Assembly: GCF_002161285.1 (NCBI RefSeq)
Contig: NZ_NFHH01000001.1
Span: forward strand, 310,001 to 374,000
Length of the DNA: 64,000 nt
From: Blautia sp. An81
GTDB taxonomy: Bacteria; Bacillota; Clostridia; Lachnospirales; Lachnospiraceae
Direction: 5' to 3'
In this document: one piece after another, positions 28,601-37,011 of the stretch
How positions within the stretch are numbered: the stretch's first letter is position 1
Layout: each line of letters opens with the position of its first letter
Translations under genes and position numbers: made by a program
Notes under the pieces: model-generated
Databases searched by the model: none
What the model was told of the DNA's origin: nothing
Seen by the model: the letters and a program-made list of their open reading frames with translations, nothing else

Positions 28601-28740
28601 ATATCTTCAGACAGAGTCTGGATATTCTTTCTGGTCTTTTCAAGATTTTCCTGAGCTGTGTCCAGGATCAGGGCCAATTGTTTCTCTTCTGCTTCTCTGG
28701 ACAGCCCTGGAACAGGGCGGAAAGTCTTCTTTTCATTCAT
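25612..28740 (-). CDS. helD: HelD-like UvrD-family helicase fused to a GH31 N-terminal domain
   Basis: 1042 aa. Residues 1-725 form a HelD-type motor: N-terminal coiled coil, Walker A GVAGSGKTTVAMHR at 223-236, HVIIDEAQDFGM Walker B, and LLYVAATRALHEL motif VI. HelD strips or recycles stalled RNA polymerase. A charged Lys/Glu linker (about 725-827) leads to about 215 residues that read as the galactose-mutarotase-like N-terminal domain of GH31 alpha-glucosidases (TDRLIVRIRKKTGALTFFD, GRKLLEE, MPLIYSYQGYGISIG), ending exactly where the GH31 catalytic barrel would begin. The reading frame is uninterrupted across the junction. Function of the tail unknown; carbohydrate binding is a guess. Confidence 0.85.
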   Translation of the reverse strand: MNEKKTFRPVPGLSREAEEKQLALILDTAQENLEKTRKNIQTLSEDIHDLIETYGPKDKEGLSLLHNTQSQLRESQRELLRYERARKKPYFGRIDFKDSKIPWEESYYVGRVGITKDSTDPLVIDWRAPVASVYYENALGPCSYTVKEHGTYNIDLRRKRTYEIENDHLKDFYDSDIVATDELLNKYLAKSKKAVLGEIIATIQKEQNQIIRKSPKTNMIVQGVAGSGKTTVAMHRISYILYNYEETFRPEDFYIIGSNRILLNYITSVLPDLDVYGVSQMTMEQLFVRLLYEEWDGEKYQIIPADKNDKSSCLKGSLEWFRDLENFCREYERQQIPREEIRLKRGRRLIMSGTAIENYLKDNPLMSMQSKIRMLNKILMAKLENELNCVGTIYTLEERKELFRTYRKHFGGRNWKGSVYDFYREFLQTQQEKGKTAPFRESAFDLYDLGALAYIYKRIKETDGIREASHVIIDEAQDFGMMAYGVLDYCLRGCTYTVMGDVSQNIHFGWGLNDWKELQELLLTGPRDTFGILKKSYRNTVEISRFATEILRHGNFPVYPVEPVERYGKEVSLVPCRKEEMVRETVKILQNWQKEGHETIGVICRDQEEASWLSGCLKEHLSLAESDLERAEFGEGIMVLPVEYTKGLEFDAVLLYDPSKEKYPWEDGYVKLLYVAATRALHELAVVHGEDLTELIGKPVSREKHMEFLEGKTQKTEKNPEKKQDRDTDRIQKEGQPKGDVSSKIPALKKRDAAGAGTSEESRKAGAKSPEISRKEKECQEKPAEDIRLIQKAPRPLPVNPSPRHFGDIPDTQVLKNLMIQERIHPRELEITEVKKSRAWLTLKGAYGTLRLTPLGETVIRIQFVRENEGKFPQGYWDSEPETGVNWSARAGKDTVELATDRLIVRIRKKTGALTFFDRQGRKLLEENPEIPRQLDGISRTWAYFQWPKEEKIFAKGILAGNQEPLSHKARYISFGGKKMRMPLIYSYQGYGISIGAGHTVLGCDIPMYGTYVYTKGEAQADYYFIYGDYETVVRQHKKLGV

Positions 28741-28870
28741 ATCTGTTGTCTCCTATTTTTTAGTATCATGCGCAGAAATCCAAGGGTTTTGTACTCTGAG
28801 GGTACCACCTTCCTGCATAAAATTCAATAGGCTTCTGTCAGCTCCCGTGTGTCTGGGCTGGCTTTGTAAA

Positions 28871-28972
28871 TTGAACTTTTCCTGTTTTTCTCATATTTAT
28901 TTTGAACTTTTCATTTTTCTATTGAACTTTTAACTAAAATATACTATAATGCACTCAATCTATTGAACTTTC
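28871..28972 (+). promoter_or_regulatory. Promoter with four phased TTGAACTTT operators
   Basis: TTGAACTTT occurs at 28871, 28902, 28922 and 28963, spacings 31, 20 and 41 bp, i.e. near multiples of 10.3. The third copy is the -35 of a promoter (TTGAAC, 17 bp, TATAAT at 28945-28950) and the fourth lies just after the start point. Probable repressor sites for the XRE domain of the downstream protein. The same gap is the upstream region of the divergent HelD-like gene. Confidence 0.7.
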
Positions 28973-28984
28973 GGAGGAAAAACC

Positions 28985-30448
28985 ATGTTAAAGGGAACTT
29001 TTGCAGAGCGACTAAAGACGGCAATGGACCTTCAGGGCAAAAAGCAGGTGGACCTGGTCCACATAGCTTCTGAAAAAGGGGTCAAGCTGGGAAAAAGCCA
29101 TATCAGCCAGTATGTAAATGGAAAGACCCTTCCCAGAGGAGATATTCTCCACTTTCTGGCGGAAACCCTCCAGGTAGATGAAGAATGGTTAATGGGAAAA
29201 GAAAAAGAAAATCAAACCTTGGGAGAAAGAGAAATGAGAGAATTCAAAAAATCATCAAAATTAGACAATGTATTATATGACGTAAGAGGACCAGTAGTAG
29301 ACGAAGCAGAGCGTATGGAAGACGCAGGCATGCATATCCTGAAACTGAATATCGGCAATCCTGCCCCCTTTGGTTTTAAGACACCAGATGAAGTGATCTA
29401 CGATATGCGCCGGCAGCTTACAGACTGCGAAGGCTACTCCTCTGCAAAGGGTCTGTTCTCTGCCAGAAAAGCCATTATGCAGTACGCCCAGCTAAAGAAA
29501 ATCCCGAATTTATCTATAGAAGACATTTACACCGGAAACGGTGTCAGCGAACTGATCAATCTGAGTATGTCCGCCCTTCTGGACAATGGGGACGAAATCC
29601 TGATCCCTTCCCCGGACTATCCTTTGTGGACAGCCTGCGCTACTTTAGCCGGAGGAAAAGCCGTCCATTACATCTGCGACGAACAGTCAGACTGGTATCC
29701 GGATATGGAAGATATCAAAAAGAAGATCACAGACCGGACAAAGGCCATAGTGATCATTAATCCTAACAATCCTACAGGTGCCCTGTATCCAAGAGAAGTC
29801 CTTCAGCAGATCGTGGATATTGCCAGAGAGCATCAGCTTATTATTTTCTCTGACGAGATTTATGACCGGCTGGTCATGGACGGGGAAGAACATGTTTCCA
29901 TCGCTTCCCTGGCTCCCGACCTGTTCTGCGTTACCTACAGCGGCCTGTCAAAGTCCCACATGATCGCCGGATTCCGTATCGGCTGGATGATCCTCAGCGG
30001 AAACAAAAAAATCGCAAAAGACTACATTGAAGGCATCAAAATGCTCTCCAATATGCGTCTCTGTTCTAACGTTCCCGCCCAGTCCATTGTTCAGACTGCT
30101 TTAGGCGGCCATCAGAGCGTAAATGACTATACCCTGCCGGGAGGAAGGATCTACGAGCAGCGGGAATTTATCTACAAGCAGCTTATAGACATTCCAGGAA
30201 TCACCTGTGTAAAGCCCAAGGCAGCTTTCTACATCTTTCCTAAGATGGATGTGAAAAAGTTCAATATTCTGGATGATGAGAAATTTGCCCTGGATCTCCT
30301 CCGGGAGAAGAAAATCCTGGTAGTCCACGGAGGCGGATTCAACTGGCGCCAGCCAGATCATTTCCGCATCGTATATCTGCCCCGGGTCGAGGTCTTAAAA
30401 GAATCCATGGAAAAAATGGGCGATTTCTTCAGCTATTATCATCAGTAA
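28985..30448 (+). CDS. XRE-domain / class I-II aminotransferase fusion
   Basis: 487 aa. Residues 1-70 are a Cro/C1-type helix-turn-helix (FAERLKTAMDLQGKKQVDLV, SHISQYVNGKTLPRG). After a short linker comes a full PLP-dependent aminotransferase resembling alanine/aspartate transaminases: NPNNPTGALY, DEIYDRLVMD and SGLSKSHMIAGFRIGW with the Schiff-base Lys at about 323. GGAGG lies before the ATG. The order XRE-then-aminotransferase differs from MocR regulators (GntR-type). Could be an enzyme that represses its own gene in response to PLP or substrate; followed by a MATE exporter. Confidence 0.9.
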   Translation: MLKGTFAERLKTAMDLQGKKQVDLVHIASEKGVKLGKSHISQYVNGKTLPRGDILHFLAETLQVDEEWLMGKEKENQTLGEREMREFKKSSKLDNVLYDVRGPVVDEAERMEDAGMHILKLNIGNPAPFGFKTPDEVIYDMRRQLTDCEGYSSAKGLFSARKAIMQYAQLKKIPNLSIEDIYTGNGVSELINLSMSALLDNGDEILIPSPDYPLWTACATLAGGKAVHYICDEQSDWYPDMEDIKKKITDRTKAIVIINPNNPTGALYPREVLQQIVDIAREHQLIIFSDEIYDRLVMDGEEHVSIASLAPDLFCVTYSGLSKSHMIAGFRIGWMILSGNKKIAKDYIEGIKMLSNMRLCSNVPAQSIVQTALGGHQSVNDYTLPGGRIYEQREFIYKQLIDIPGITCVKPKAAFYIFPKMDVKKFNILDDEKFALDLLREKKILVVHGGGFNWRQPDHFRIVYLPRVEVLKESMEKMGDFFSYYHQ

Positions 30449-30472
30449 AGGCTTTTTAGGAGACACAGACTG

Positions 30473-31756
30473 ATGAAAGACCATAAAGAATTTTTTCAAT
30501 ATGTAATTCCCTCCATGCTGGCTTTCGCCCTGTCCGGAATCTACTCCATCGCCGACGGTTTCTTTGTGGGAAATGCTATGGGGGACAGCGCCCTGGCTGC
30601 CATTAACGTGGCCTATCCCCTCACCGCCTTTCTCCAGGCCACAGGCACCGGCATAGGCATGGGCGGAGCCGTAGAATACTCCATTGCCATGGGCAGCCAA
30701 AAGCCCAGAAGAAGCCGGGAATTTTTCAGCATGGCCCTTTTTCTCCTTCTGGGACTGGGGATTCTCTTTACTTTTCTGCTTATGGCTATAGGAGCTCCGG
30801 TGCTGAGACTTTTTGGAGCCACAGGAGAAATCTATACCCTGGGCAGAGAATATGTTTTCTTTATATCTCTGGGAGCTGTTTTTCAGGTTCTGGGCACTGG
30901 GCTGGTGCCTTTCATCCGGAATATGGGCGGCTCCGTAACAGCCATGGCGGCCATGATCGCAGGTTTTCTCACCAACATTGTCCTGGACTATCTCATGGTA
31001 TGGCGTTTTCCCATGGGAATGACGGGGGCCGCCATTGCCACAGACATCGGCCAGGGAGTTACTTTCCTGGTGTGCCTGGGCTTTTTCCTGAGAAAAAAAG
31101 AAAAGCCTGTCTTCTCCTTTGGAAAGCATGCTTTTCTACTTATCAAAAAAATATTCCAGGTAGGGATTTCTCCCTTTGGACTGACTTTTGCTCCCAACAT
31201 CACGCTGATCCTGGTAAATAAAAGCGCCTCTGTTTTTGGAGGGGCCATGGCTGTAACCTGCTATGCTCCCGTAAGCTATATATGCTGCGTGGTACAGCTC
31301 CTGCTCCAGGGAGTCAGCGATGGCTGCCAGCCTCTGTTAAGCCTTTCCTATGGTCAGGGGAAGGAAGAGAAGACCCTGCAGCTTCGGAATCTGGCCTACC
31401 GCTTTTCTTTCCTGGTCAGCCTGGTATGCGTAGTGCTGCTTTTTCTCCTCCGGGACCAGGCCGGAGCCCTTTTCGGCGCCTCCCGGTCAGTCACCATAGA
31501 GATCAGCCGGATCCTGCCGGTTTTCCTGGCAGGGTACCTCTTTGTGAGCATATCCAGAGTGACTACCTCTTACTTTTACGCCACTGGAAAGGACCTAAGG
31601 GCCTATACGCTGATCTACGGGGAGCCCGTGCTTCTGGCCCTGCTGCTTCTTTTTGTGCCTGCTCTGGCAAGTATCTGGGGAACCTGGGCCAGTGTGCCTC
31701 TGTCCCAGCTGTTAGCCATGATATTGGGAATTCTGTTTATACGTATAAAGTCATAA
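30473..31756 (+). CDS. MATE-family efflux transporter
   Basis: 427 aa with about 12 membrane helices and the two-fold MATE repeat; typical stretches are IADGFFVGNAMGDSALAAIN and an equivalent GVSDGCQPLLSLSYGQ in the second half. It starts 24 bp after the aminotransferase and is probably cotranscribed. Export of drugs or a metabolite by cation antiport is expected from the family; the substrate is not evident. Confidence 0.92.
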   Translation: MKDHKEFFQYVIPSMLAFALSGIYSIADGFFVGNAMGDSALAAINVAYPLTAFLQATGTGIGMGGAVEYSIAMGSQKPRRSREFFSMALFLLLGLGILFTFLLMAIGAPVLRLFGATGEIYTLGREYVFFISLGAVFQVLGTGLVPFIRNMGGSVTAMAAMIAGFLTNIVLDYLMVWRFPMGMTGAAIATDIGQGVTFLVCLGFFLRKKEKPVFSFGKHAFLLIKKIFQVGISPFGLTFAPNITLILVNKSASVFGGAMAVTCYAPVSYICCVVQLLLQGVSDGCQPLLSLSYGQGKEEKTLQLRNLAYRFSFLVSLVCVVLLFLLRDQAGALFGASRSVTIEISRILPVFLAGYLFVSISRVTTSYFYATGKDLRAYTLIYGEPVLLALLLLFVPALASIWGTWASVPLSQLLAMILGILFIRIKS

Positions 31757-31760
31757 CCCG

Positions 31761-31804
31761 GCCAGGAGGCAGGAGATGTTTACTCTTCCTGCCTCCTGGC
31801 TTTT
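31761..31804 (+). terminator. Terminator after MATE gene, overlapping the convergent permease end
   Basis: Perfect 14-bp arms GCCAGGAGGCAGGA / TCCTGCCTCCTGGC with TTTT after. The right arm lies inside the last codons of the convergent ABC-2 permease. Confidence 0.85.
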
Positions 31805-32928
31805 CCAACAGTCAGAGCCACCGCTACACAGGCCAGAGCAAAGAGAATCTGGATTCCCATTCCCTGAATCAGTGTGGTCTTCAGAGAGTCCGTCAGGGTT
31901 TCGTTAAAGCTGAGGATGGAAATATTCTGAGCATACCAGTAAGTAGGGAAAAACTGGCCGATTCTCCGGACCACTCCTGTTAATAATTCCAGAGGAACAA
32001 AAATCCCTCCCAGGAAGCAGAATCCCAGACTCAGCACATTGGCCATTCCATTTACCGCAGCCTCTGTCCTGGCCATGGATCCTACAAAAAAGGCTGCTGC
32101 AAGGGCTCCCAGCATAATGGTAAATCCATTAAGCAGGATCAGCCATTTATTAGGGCTGCTCCAGAATTCGGAAAAGCAGGTTGCTATCCCGATCCCCTCG
32201 CAGAGTATCCAGGAAAAAATCCCCACTGTGAGAAATGCCAGGAGGCTTTGGATATTCTTATTTTTCAAAGTCATGCTGGAGGCCTCCAGTCTCCGACGGA
32301 TGTCTATATTCTGATATTCCTTCTGGATAAGTCCCAGGACAAAGCAGAGGATACTAAAGTACAGATAGGGCATAAAGCGGAATACATTGTAGATTCCCAG
32401 ATCTTCCCTGGAACTTTCCAGCTCTACCTGGGCCTGGATATCTGCTGTATCCAGCACATTCTCGGCGGCTTCTTCCTGGGTATATCCCCCAGCCAGATAT
32501 ACTCTGGCACTGTTGATAAAATTATCTACACGGCTATTCACATAATATTCCCACTGACTTCCAGATTCGGTAACAGATTCTACTTTTCTCTCTCCCTGAA
32601 TACACTCCTCGTAAAAATTCTCCGGTATGATCACTGCATAGCGGATACGTCTGCCATAAACCGCCTCTGCCAGCTCATCCATGTCATCTTCCATTACCGT
32701 CACATCATGATACTGCTCCAGATATTTCTCCAGAGCCTGGGACCACAGGCTGTTGTCCCTGTCTACAATTCCAATAGCAAGCCTTTCCTGAGAATAAGCC
32801 CCGGTGTTTTCTCCTCTGTTGGAAAGATATACCATAGAAACTGCCACGCCGAAAAAAATGGTGCAGTACAGAATAACTGTGGATACATTTCTTTTTAAAG
32901 CGATCAGATATCCTTTATATACTTTCAT
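31780..32928 (-). CDS. ABC-2 type transporter permease (second subunit)
   Basis: 382 aa. One N-terminal helix (about 17-34), a large external domain, then five to six C-terminal helices: the YhgE/Pip or ABC2_membrane_3 layout. Overlaps the preceding permease by 14 bp. With the ATPase and the other permease it forms a heterodimeric drug or peptide exporter next to a LiaRS-like two-component system. Confidence 0.88.
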   Translation of the reverse strand: MKVYKGYLIALKRNVSTVILYCTIFFGVAVSMVYLSNRGENTGAYSQERLAIGIVDRDNSLWSQALEKYLEQYHDVTVMEDDMDELAEAVYGRRIRYAVIIPENFYEECIQGERKVESVTESGSQWEYYVNSRVDNFINSARVYLAGGYTQEEAAENVLDTADIQAQVELESSREDLGIYNVFRFMPYLYFSILCFVLGLIQKEYQNIDIRRRLEASSMTLKNKNIQSLLAFLTVGIFSWILCEGIGIATCFSEFWSSPNKWLILLNGFTIMLGALAAAFFVGSMARTEAAVNGMANVLSLGFCFLGGIFVPLELLTGVVRRIGQFFPTYWYAQNISILSFNETLTDSLKTTLIQGMGIQILFALACVAVALTVGKARRQEE

Positions 32929-34048
32929 ATCGCATTCTCCTCATTGATAAGACTGCCGCTCCCAGAAGCAGAATTCCGAAAAAAGTCAGCAAAGACAGGC
33001 TTCTGAAATATTTTTCTCCATCTTCGTAGATCAGCACGCTGTAAAAAGCATCAGTGATCAGGGCCCCCGGATTAATCCGGTTGATGACAGGCACATATGT
33101 CTCAATGGTCTCTTTCACTCCGCTGATCATCAGATCTGCTGCAAAAGAACAGGCAAGACTTTCTGCTACGATAATACCGTTTTTCAGGTTTGTACTCCAG
33201 GTTCCCACTGTTCCTATGACCATTCCGATACTGGAAGAATAAAGGGTCGCAACAAAACAGATCAGCAGGATTTCTCCTCCCTGTTCTCCAATGTGGATAT
33301 CTCCCAGAACTGCGTCCATGTAAAAAAGCAGTACCAGAACTTCTGCGAAACTTATCAGCCAGGAAGAAAGGAGACTGGCGGTAATGGTCTTATAACGCTT
33401 TACACATCCTGCCGCCAGCCTGGCCCCTAAGTCAGAGGTATTTGCCTGGACGCCTACTGTATTATACATTCCCATAAAACTTCCATAGAGGCAGGTCATG
33501 GCAATCAGGGCAAAGAAATAATTCTGAGTATAATCCAGGGAATCTCCCCGGAACGTCACTGTTTCTGTATAAGTTCCCCACTCTCCCATGGCTTCTGCTG
33601 CTGCCTGGAGATTTTCCGGATGTTCTTTGACAATCTGGGCCAGCATATGTTCATTTTTCTCATAAATCTCCAATGTCTGGGAAAGAATGCTGGTGTATGT
33701 AGAGTCCTCTCCGATAACCAGCTTCTTCTCCTCCCCTCCGTAGAAAATCCCCAGAATTTCATCGTTTTTCAGAGCTTCCCTGGCCTCCTCCTGGCTCATG
33801 GGAATAATCTGAAACCAATCCTGGTCAAAGCTTTCCAGGTATTTCAGAAAAGCCTCTTCTTCCTGGCTGTCCGCATTTTGGTCTGTGACAAAAGCTGCCC
33901 GGATATCCTCCATGGCATGTTCTCCTATGGTCCCTCCCAGGGTAAAATGAAAAAGCGTAGACAGGATCAACGGAAAAAGCATGGTCCAGAAAATATTGGA
34001 TTTCTCCCGGATATTTACCAGGATCTGTCTTTTCATGATCTGAAGCAT
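32915..34048 (-). CDS. ABC-2 type transporter permease (first subunit)
   Basis: 377 aa with the same organisation as the next gene: helix near residues 20-38, external loop to about 175, six helices after. It starts 12 bp downstream of the ATPase. The paralogous pair indicates a heterodimer. Confidence 0.88.
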   Translation of the reverse strand: MLQIMKRQILVNIREKSNIFWTMLFPLILSTLFHFTLGGTIGEHAMEDIRAAFVTDQNADSQEEEAFLKYLESFDQDWFQIIPMSQEEAREALKNDEILGIFYGGEEKKLVIGEDSTYTSILSQTLEIYEKNEHMLAQIVKEHPENLQAAAEAMGEWGTYTETVTFRGDSLDYTQNYFFALIAMTCLYGSFMGMYNTVGVQANTSDLGARLAAGCVKRYKTITASLLSSWLISFAEVLVLLFYMDAVLGDIHIGEQGGEILLICFVATLYSSSIGMVIGTVGTWSTNLKNGIIVAESLACSFAADLMISGVKETIETYVPVINRINPGALITDAFYSVLIYEDGEKYFRSLSLLTFFGILLLGAAVLSMRRMRYESI

Positions 34049-34060
34049 TTTACGTCCCTC

Positions 34061-34996
34061 CTAATCTCTCAGCTCTTTCCCTGTGATCTCCAGGAACACA
34101 TCGTTTAAAGTAGGCAGCTCTGAAAAACATCTGCCGCAGGTAAGATTTTCTTCCTCCATATAGTGGAGAAGGCCCAGAAGATGACTGCCGGTTCCCTGGA
34201 AACGCAGAGTAAGGTCTGCATCTTCATAAACAGTGGAAAATACCTGGGGCATATGGCAGATCACTTCCAGCTGCTCAGGTGTAAGATGGATACCTTCTAC
34301 ATGGACTTTCTCCCCGGTCTTAATCATATTTTTCAGCTCTTCCTTAGTTCCCAGGGCCAGACATCGCCCCTTATCCAGTATGGCGATCCGGCTGCAGATC
34401 TGTTCCACCTCTTCCATGTAATGAGAAGTATAAATAATGGTAGAGCCCTGGCGGTTCATCTGGCAGATTCCCTCCAGGATCTTATTCCTGCTCTGAGGGT
34501 CCACTGCCACCGTAGGTTCATCTAAAATGATCAGTCTGGGCTTATGGGCAATACCGCAGGCAATATTCAGTCTCCTTAAAAGCCCTCCTGACAGCTTTTT
34601 GGGCCGTTTTTTCTCATAACCCTCCAGTCCGGTGAAAGCTATGGCCTCCTCCACCAGTTTTTTCCTTTCCCTTTTATCCGGCACATAGAGACCGCAGAAA
34701 TAATCGATATTTTCATAGACTGTCAGCTCATGAAATACCGCCACATTCTGCATGACAATTCCAATCTGCCGCTTGATCTCATAGCTGTCCGGCTCCATTT
34801 CCTGGCCAAAAATCTTAATGCTTCCTTTGTCAAATTTCAAAAGAGCCAGCAGACAGTTGATCACTGTGGTTTTTCCGGAACCGTTTGGCCCCAGAAGGCC
34901 AAAAATCTCTCCCTCCTCTATATCCAAATTCAGATGGTCCAGGGCTACGGTGTCTTTATATCTTTTTACCAGATTTCTGATTTCAATCATAGACAT
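34061..34996 (-). CDS. ABC transporter ATP-binding protein (ABC-2/DrrA type)
   Basis: About 311 aa. Walker A GPNGSGKTTVI, signature LSGGLLRRLNIACGI, Walker B LIILDEPTVAVD, H-loop TSHYMEE, and a DrrA-like C-terminal extension. The frame opens at 35026; the ATG at 34996 (MSMIEIRN) is placed after AAAGGAGA. First gene of the three-gene exporter operon. Confidence 0.93.
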   Translation of the reverse strand: MSMIEIRNLVKRYKDTVALDHLNLDIEEGEIFGLLGPNGSGKTTVINCLLALLKFDKGSIKIFGQEMEPDSYEIKRQIGIVMQNVAVFHELTVYENIDYFCGLYVPDKRERKKLVEEAIAFTGLEGYEKKRPKKLSGGLLRRLNIACGIAHKPRLIILDEPTVAVDPQSRNKILEGICQMNRQGSTIIYTSHYMEEVEQICSRIAILDKGRCLALGTKEELKNMIKTGEKVHVEGIHLTPEQLEVICHMPQVFSTVYEDADLTLRFQGTGSHLLGLLHYMEEENLTCGRCFSELPTLNDVFLEITGKELRD

Positions 34997-35120
34997 GTTC
35001 CAGTCTCCTTTCCTGTAAGGTTTCACAAAATCCTGCTGCGGACTGCTCCGCTGTCTGATTCTGAATTTATCATAACAGACTTCACGGCTCCTTCACAGTG
35101 TCTCCTGTCAGAATCCTCCA

Positions 35121-35163
35121 TGACAAATGTCACATAGGCAGTTGGGAAAAATCATGATATACT
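35121..35163 (+). promoter_or_regulatory. Putative promoter with TGACAAATGTCA box for the LiaRS-like pair
   Basis: Palindrome TGACA-AA-TGTCA at 35121-35132 sits just upstream of a poor -35 (TAGGCA, 35135-35140) with a TATACT -10 17 bp later (35158-35163). The position suits an activating NarL/LiaR-type regulator acting on its own operon and possibly the divergent exporter. Confidence 0.4.
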
Positions 35164-35191
35164 GATAAAAACGGGAAAGGGGGATTGTATT

Positions 35192-36292
35192 TTGAACCGT
35201 CTTACAGATAAGGCTCTGCTTCTTCTCTATTCGCTGGGCTCCTGTCTGCTTCTCCAGACAGGCCCTGTATATGTATGTTTCTTTTTTCTGGCCGCAGCTC
35301 TTTCTGCCCTTTTTGAAGTCTGCCCAAAGAAACCCTTTCCTCTTCTATCTCTGGCCCTCTATGGCCTCATAACCCTGATTTTCCCTCAGGGAGTTTTCTT
35401 CTTTCCCCTTCTGGCCTATGACTATTTTTCTGCCCTCTTCTCTGCTTCCGGCAGATTCTGGGCTCTGGTGCCTCTGGGAGTCCTGTTTTTCTTCCCTGCC
35501 TCTAAGTATTCTTCCTTTGTCATCTATTATCTTCTCATGGGAATCTGTCTTGGAGGACTTTTGTGGTACCGCAGCACTTCTTATGAAAAACTTTCTCAAA
35601 ATTACAAGAAAGTCCGGGATGATGGAATTGAACATAATCTGTTGTTAAAGGAAAAAAATAAGACTTTGATCGAGAAACAGAATTATGAGATCTACGCCGC
35701 CACCTTAAAAGAACGGAACCGGATTGCCAGGGAAATCCATGACCACGTAGGCCACATGCTCTCCCGGGCCATCTTACTCACCGGGGCTATGAAAACAGTC
35801 TTCCGCGATCCTTCTGCCAAAGAACCTCTGTCTCAGTTAGAAGACACCTTAAATACTGCCATGAACAATATCCGGGAAAGCGTCCACGACCTTCACAATG
35901 AGGCCGTAAACTTAAGAGAAACTGCCGAAAATCTGGTAGCAGACTTCCATTACTGTCCGGTCTCTCTGGAATACGATATAGACAATCCGCCTCCGCCTCA
36001 GATACGTTACTGCTTTATCGCCATTTTAAAAGAAGGGCTTTCTAATATTTCTGCCCACAGTCAGGCAGATAAGGCCTGGGTGACTATCCGGGAGCACCCG
36101 GCCATGTATCAGCTCATCATCCGGGACAACGGCACTGGAGGAAACTTCTCTCCCGGCAAAGGCATTGGCCTGTCCAATATGCAGGAGCGTGTGGAAGCGC
36201 TGAAGGGTACCATTCATTTTCAGGAAAATAAAGGATTTCAGATTTTTGTTACGATCCCAAAGGAAAAAACGGAGAATTCTATTTTAGAATAA
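35192..36292 (+). CDS. Sensor histidine kinase, NarL/DesK type (HisKA_3)
   Basis: 366 aa from a TTG start after GGGGGA. About five membrane helices in residues 8-130, a coiled coil, then the HisKA_3 box ERNRIAREIHDHVGHML and the ATPase boxes DNGTGG and GIGLSNMQERVEAL. Followed 13 bp later by its response regulator. Likely senses the drug exported by the divergent ABC-2 transporter (inference). Confidence 0.93.
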   Translation: MNRLTDKALLLLYSLGSCLLLQTGPVYVCFFFLAAALSALFEVCPKKPFPLLSLALYGLITLIFPQGVFFFPLLAYDYFSALFSASGRFWALVPLGVLFFFPASKYSSFVIYYLLMGICLGGLLWYRSTSYEKLSQNYKKVRDDGIEHNLLLKEKNKTLIEKQNYEIYAATLKERNRIAREIHDHVGHMLSRAILLTGAMKTVFRDPSAKEPLSQLEDTLNTAMNNIRESVHDLHNEAVNLRETAENLVADFHYCPVSLEYDIDNPPPPQIRYCFIAILKEGLSNISAHSQADKAWVTIREHPAMYQLIIRDNGTGGNFSPGKGIGLSNMQERVEALKGTIHFQENKGFQIFVTIPKEKTENSILE

Positions 36293-36305
36293 CAGGAGAT
36301 GTATT

Positions 36306-36926
36306 ATGAGAGTTTTGCTTGTAGACGATGATTTTTTAATTACCACTGCCCTAAAAACCATTTTAGAGGCAGATAAAGAGATTGAAGTCTGTGGTTCCGG
36401 AAAAAGCGGAAAAGAAGCAGTATCCCTGTATGCCTCCCTGATTCCGGACATTCTTCTTATGGATATCCGTATGGAAGAGATGGACGGTCTGGCAGCTTCA
36501 AAAGAGATTCTTTCCAGGCATCCCCAGGCCAGAATCCTGCTCCTCACTACCTTTTTGGATGACGAGTACATAATCCAGGCCTTAAAGCTGGGGGCTAAAG
36601 GTTATCTTTTAAAACAGGATTACAACAGCATCATTCCTGCTCTGAAAGCAGTATTCTCTGGCCAGACAGTCTACGGAAGCGAGATCACGGCAAAACTCCC
36701 GGGACTTCTGAACAATCAAAAAAGTTTTCCCTGGGAAGATTATCACATCGGTCCCAGGGAATTAGAAGTGATCGATCTGGTTGCCCAGGGGCTGAGCAAC
36801 AAAGAAATTGCTGGCAAATTATATTTAAGCGAGGGAACTGTCCGGAATTATCTCAGCGCCGTACTGGATAAACTGGAACTTCGAGACAGGACGCAGCTGG
36901 CGGTGTTTTATCTGAAGAACAAATAA
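36306..36926 (+). CDS. LuxR/NarL-family response regulator
   Basis: 206 aa. Receiver with LLVDDDFLI, phosphoacceptor in ILLMDIRMEEMDG, Lys in YLLKQD, and a C-terminal LuxR helix-turn-helix (LSNKEIAGKLYLSEGTVRNY). AGGAG upstream. Partner of the preceding kinase. Confidence 0.95.
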   Translation: MRVLLVDDDFLITTALKTILEADKEIEVCGSGKSGKEAVSLYASLIPDILLMDIRMEEMDGLAASKEILSRHPQARILLLTTFLDDEYIIQALKLGAKGYLLKQDYNSIIPALKAVFSGQTVYGSEITAKLPGLLNNQKSFPWEDYHIGPRELEVIDLVAQGLSNKEIAGKLYLSEGTVRNYLSAVLDKLELRDRTQLAVFYLKNK

Positions 36927-36956
36927 CAGTGCCGGCTCTTTTCCAGATAGAGCAAT

Positions 36957-37002
36957 CGGGGTGCCGCAAAATTGCCAAATTCGGTAATTTTGCGGCACCC
37001 CG
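36957..37002. repeat. Long near-perfect inverted repeat after the response regulator
   Basis: 17-bp perfect arms (CGGGGTGCCGCAAAATT and complement), extendable by three more pairs to a 6-nt loop. No T-tract on either side, so it may be a bidirectional transcript-end structure rather than a classical terminator. Confidence 0.6.
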
Positions 37003-37011
37003 TCATTTCTG

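Noticed and set aside
30395-31129. 244-aa minus ORF over the MATE gene
   Set aside because: His/Gln/Ser-rich antisense translation of a membrane protein gene; no support.
31282-31983. 233-aa plus ORF in another frame of the MATE gene
   Set aside because: Crosses the MATE terminator and runs antisense into the permease; no ribosome site.
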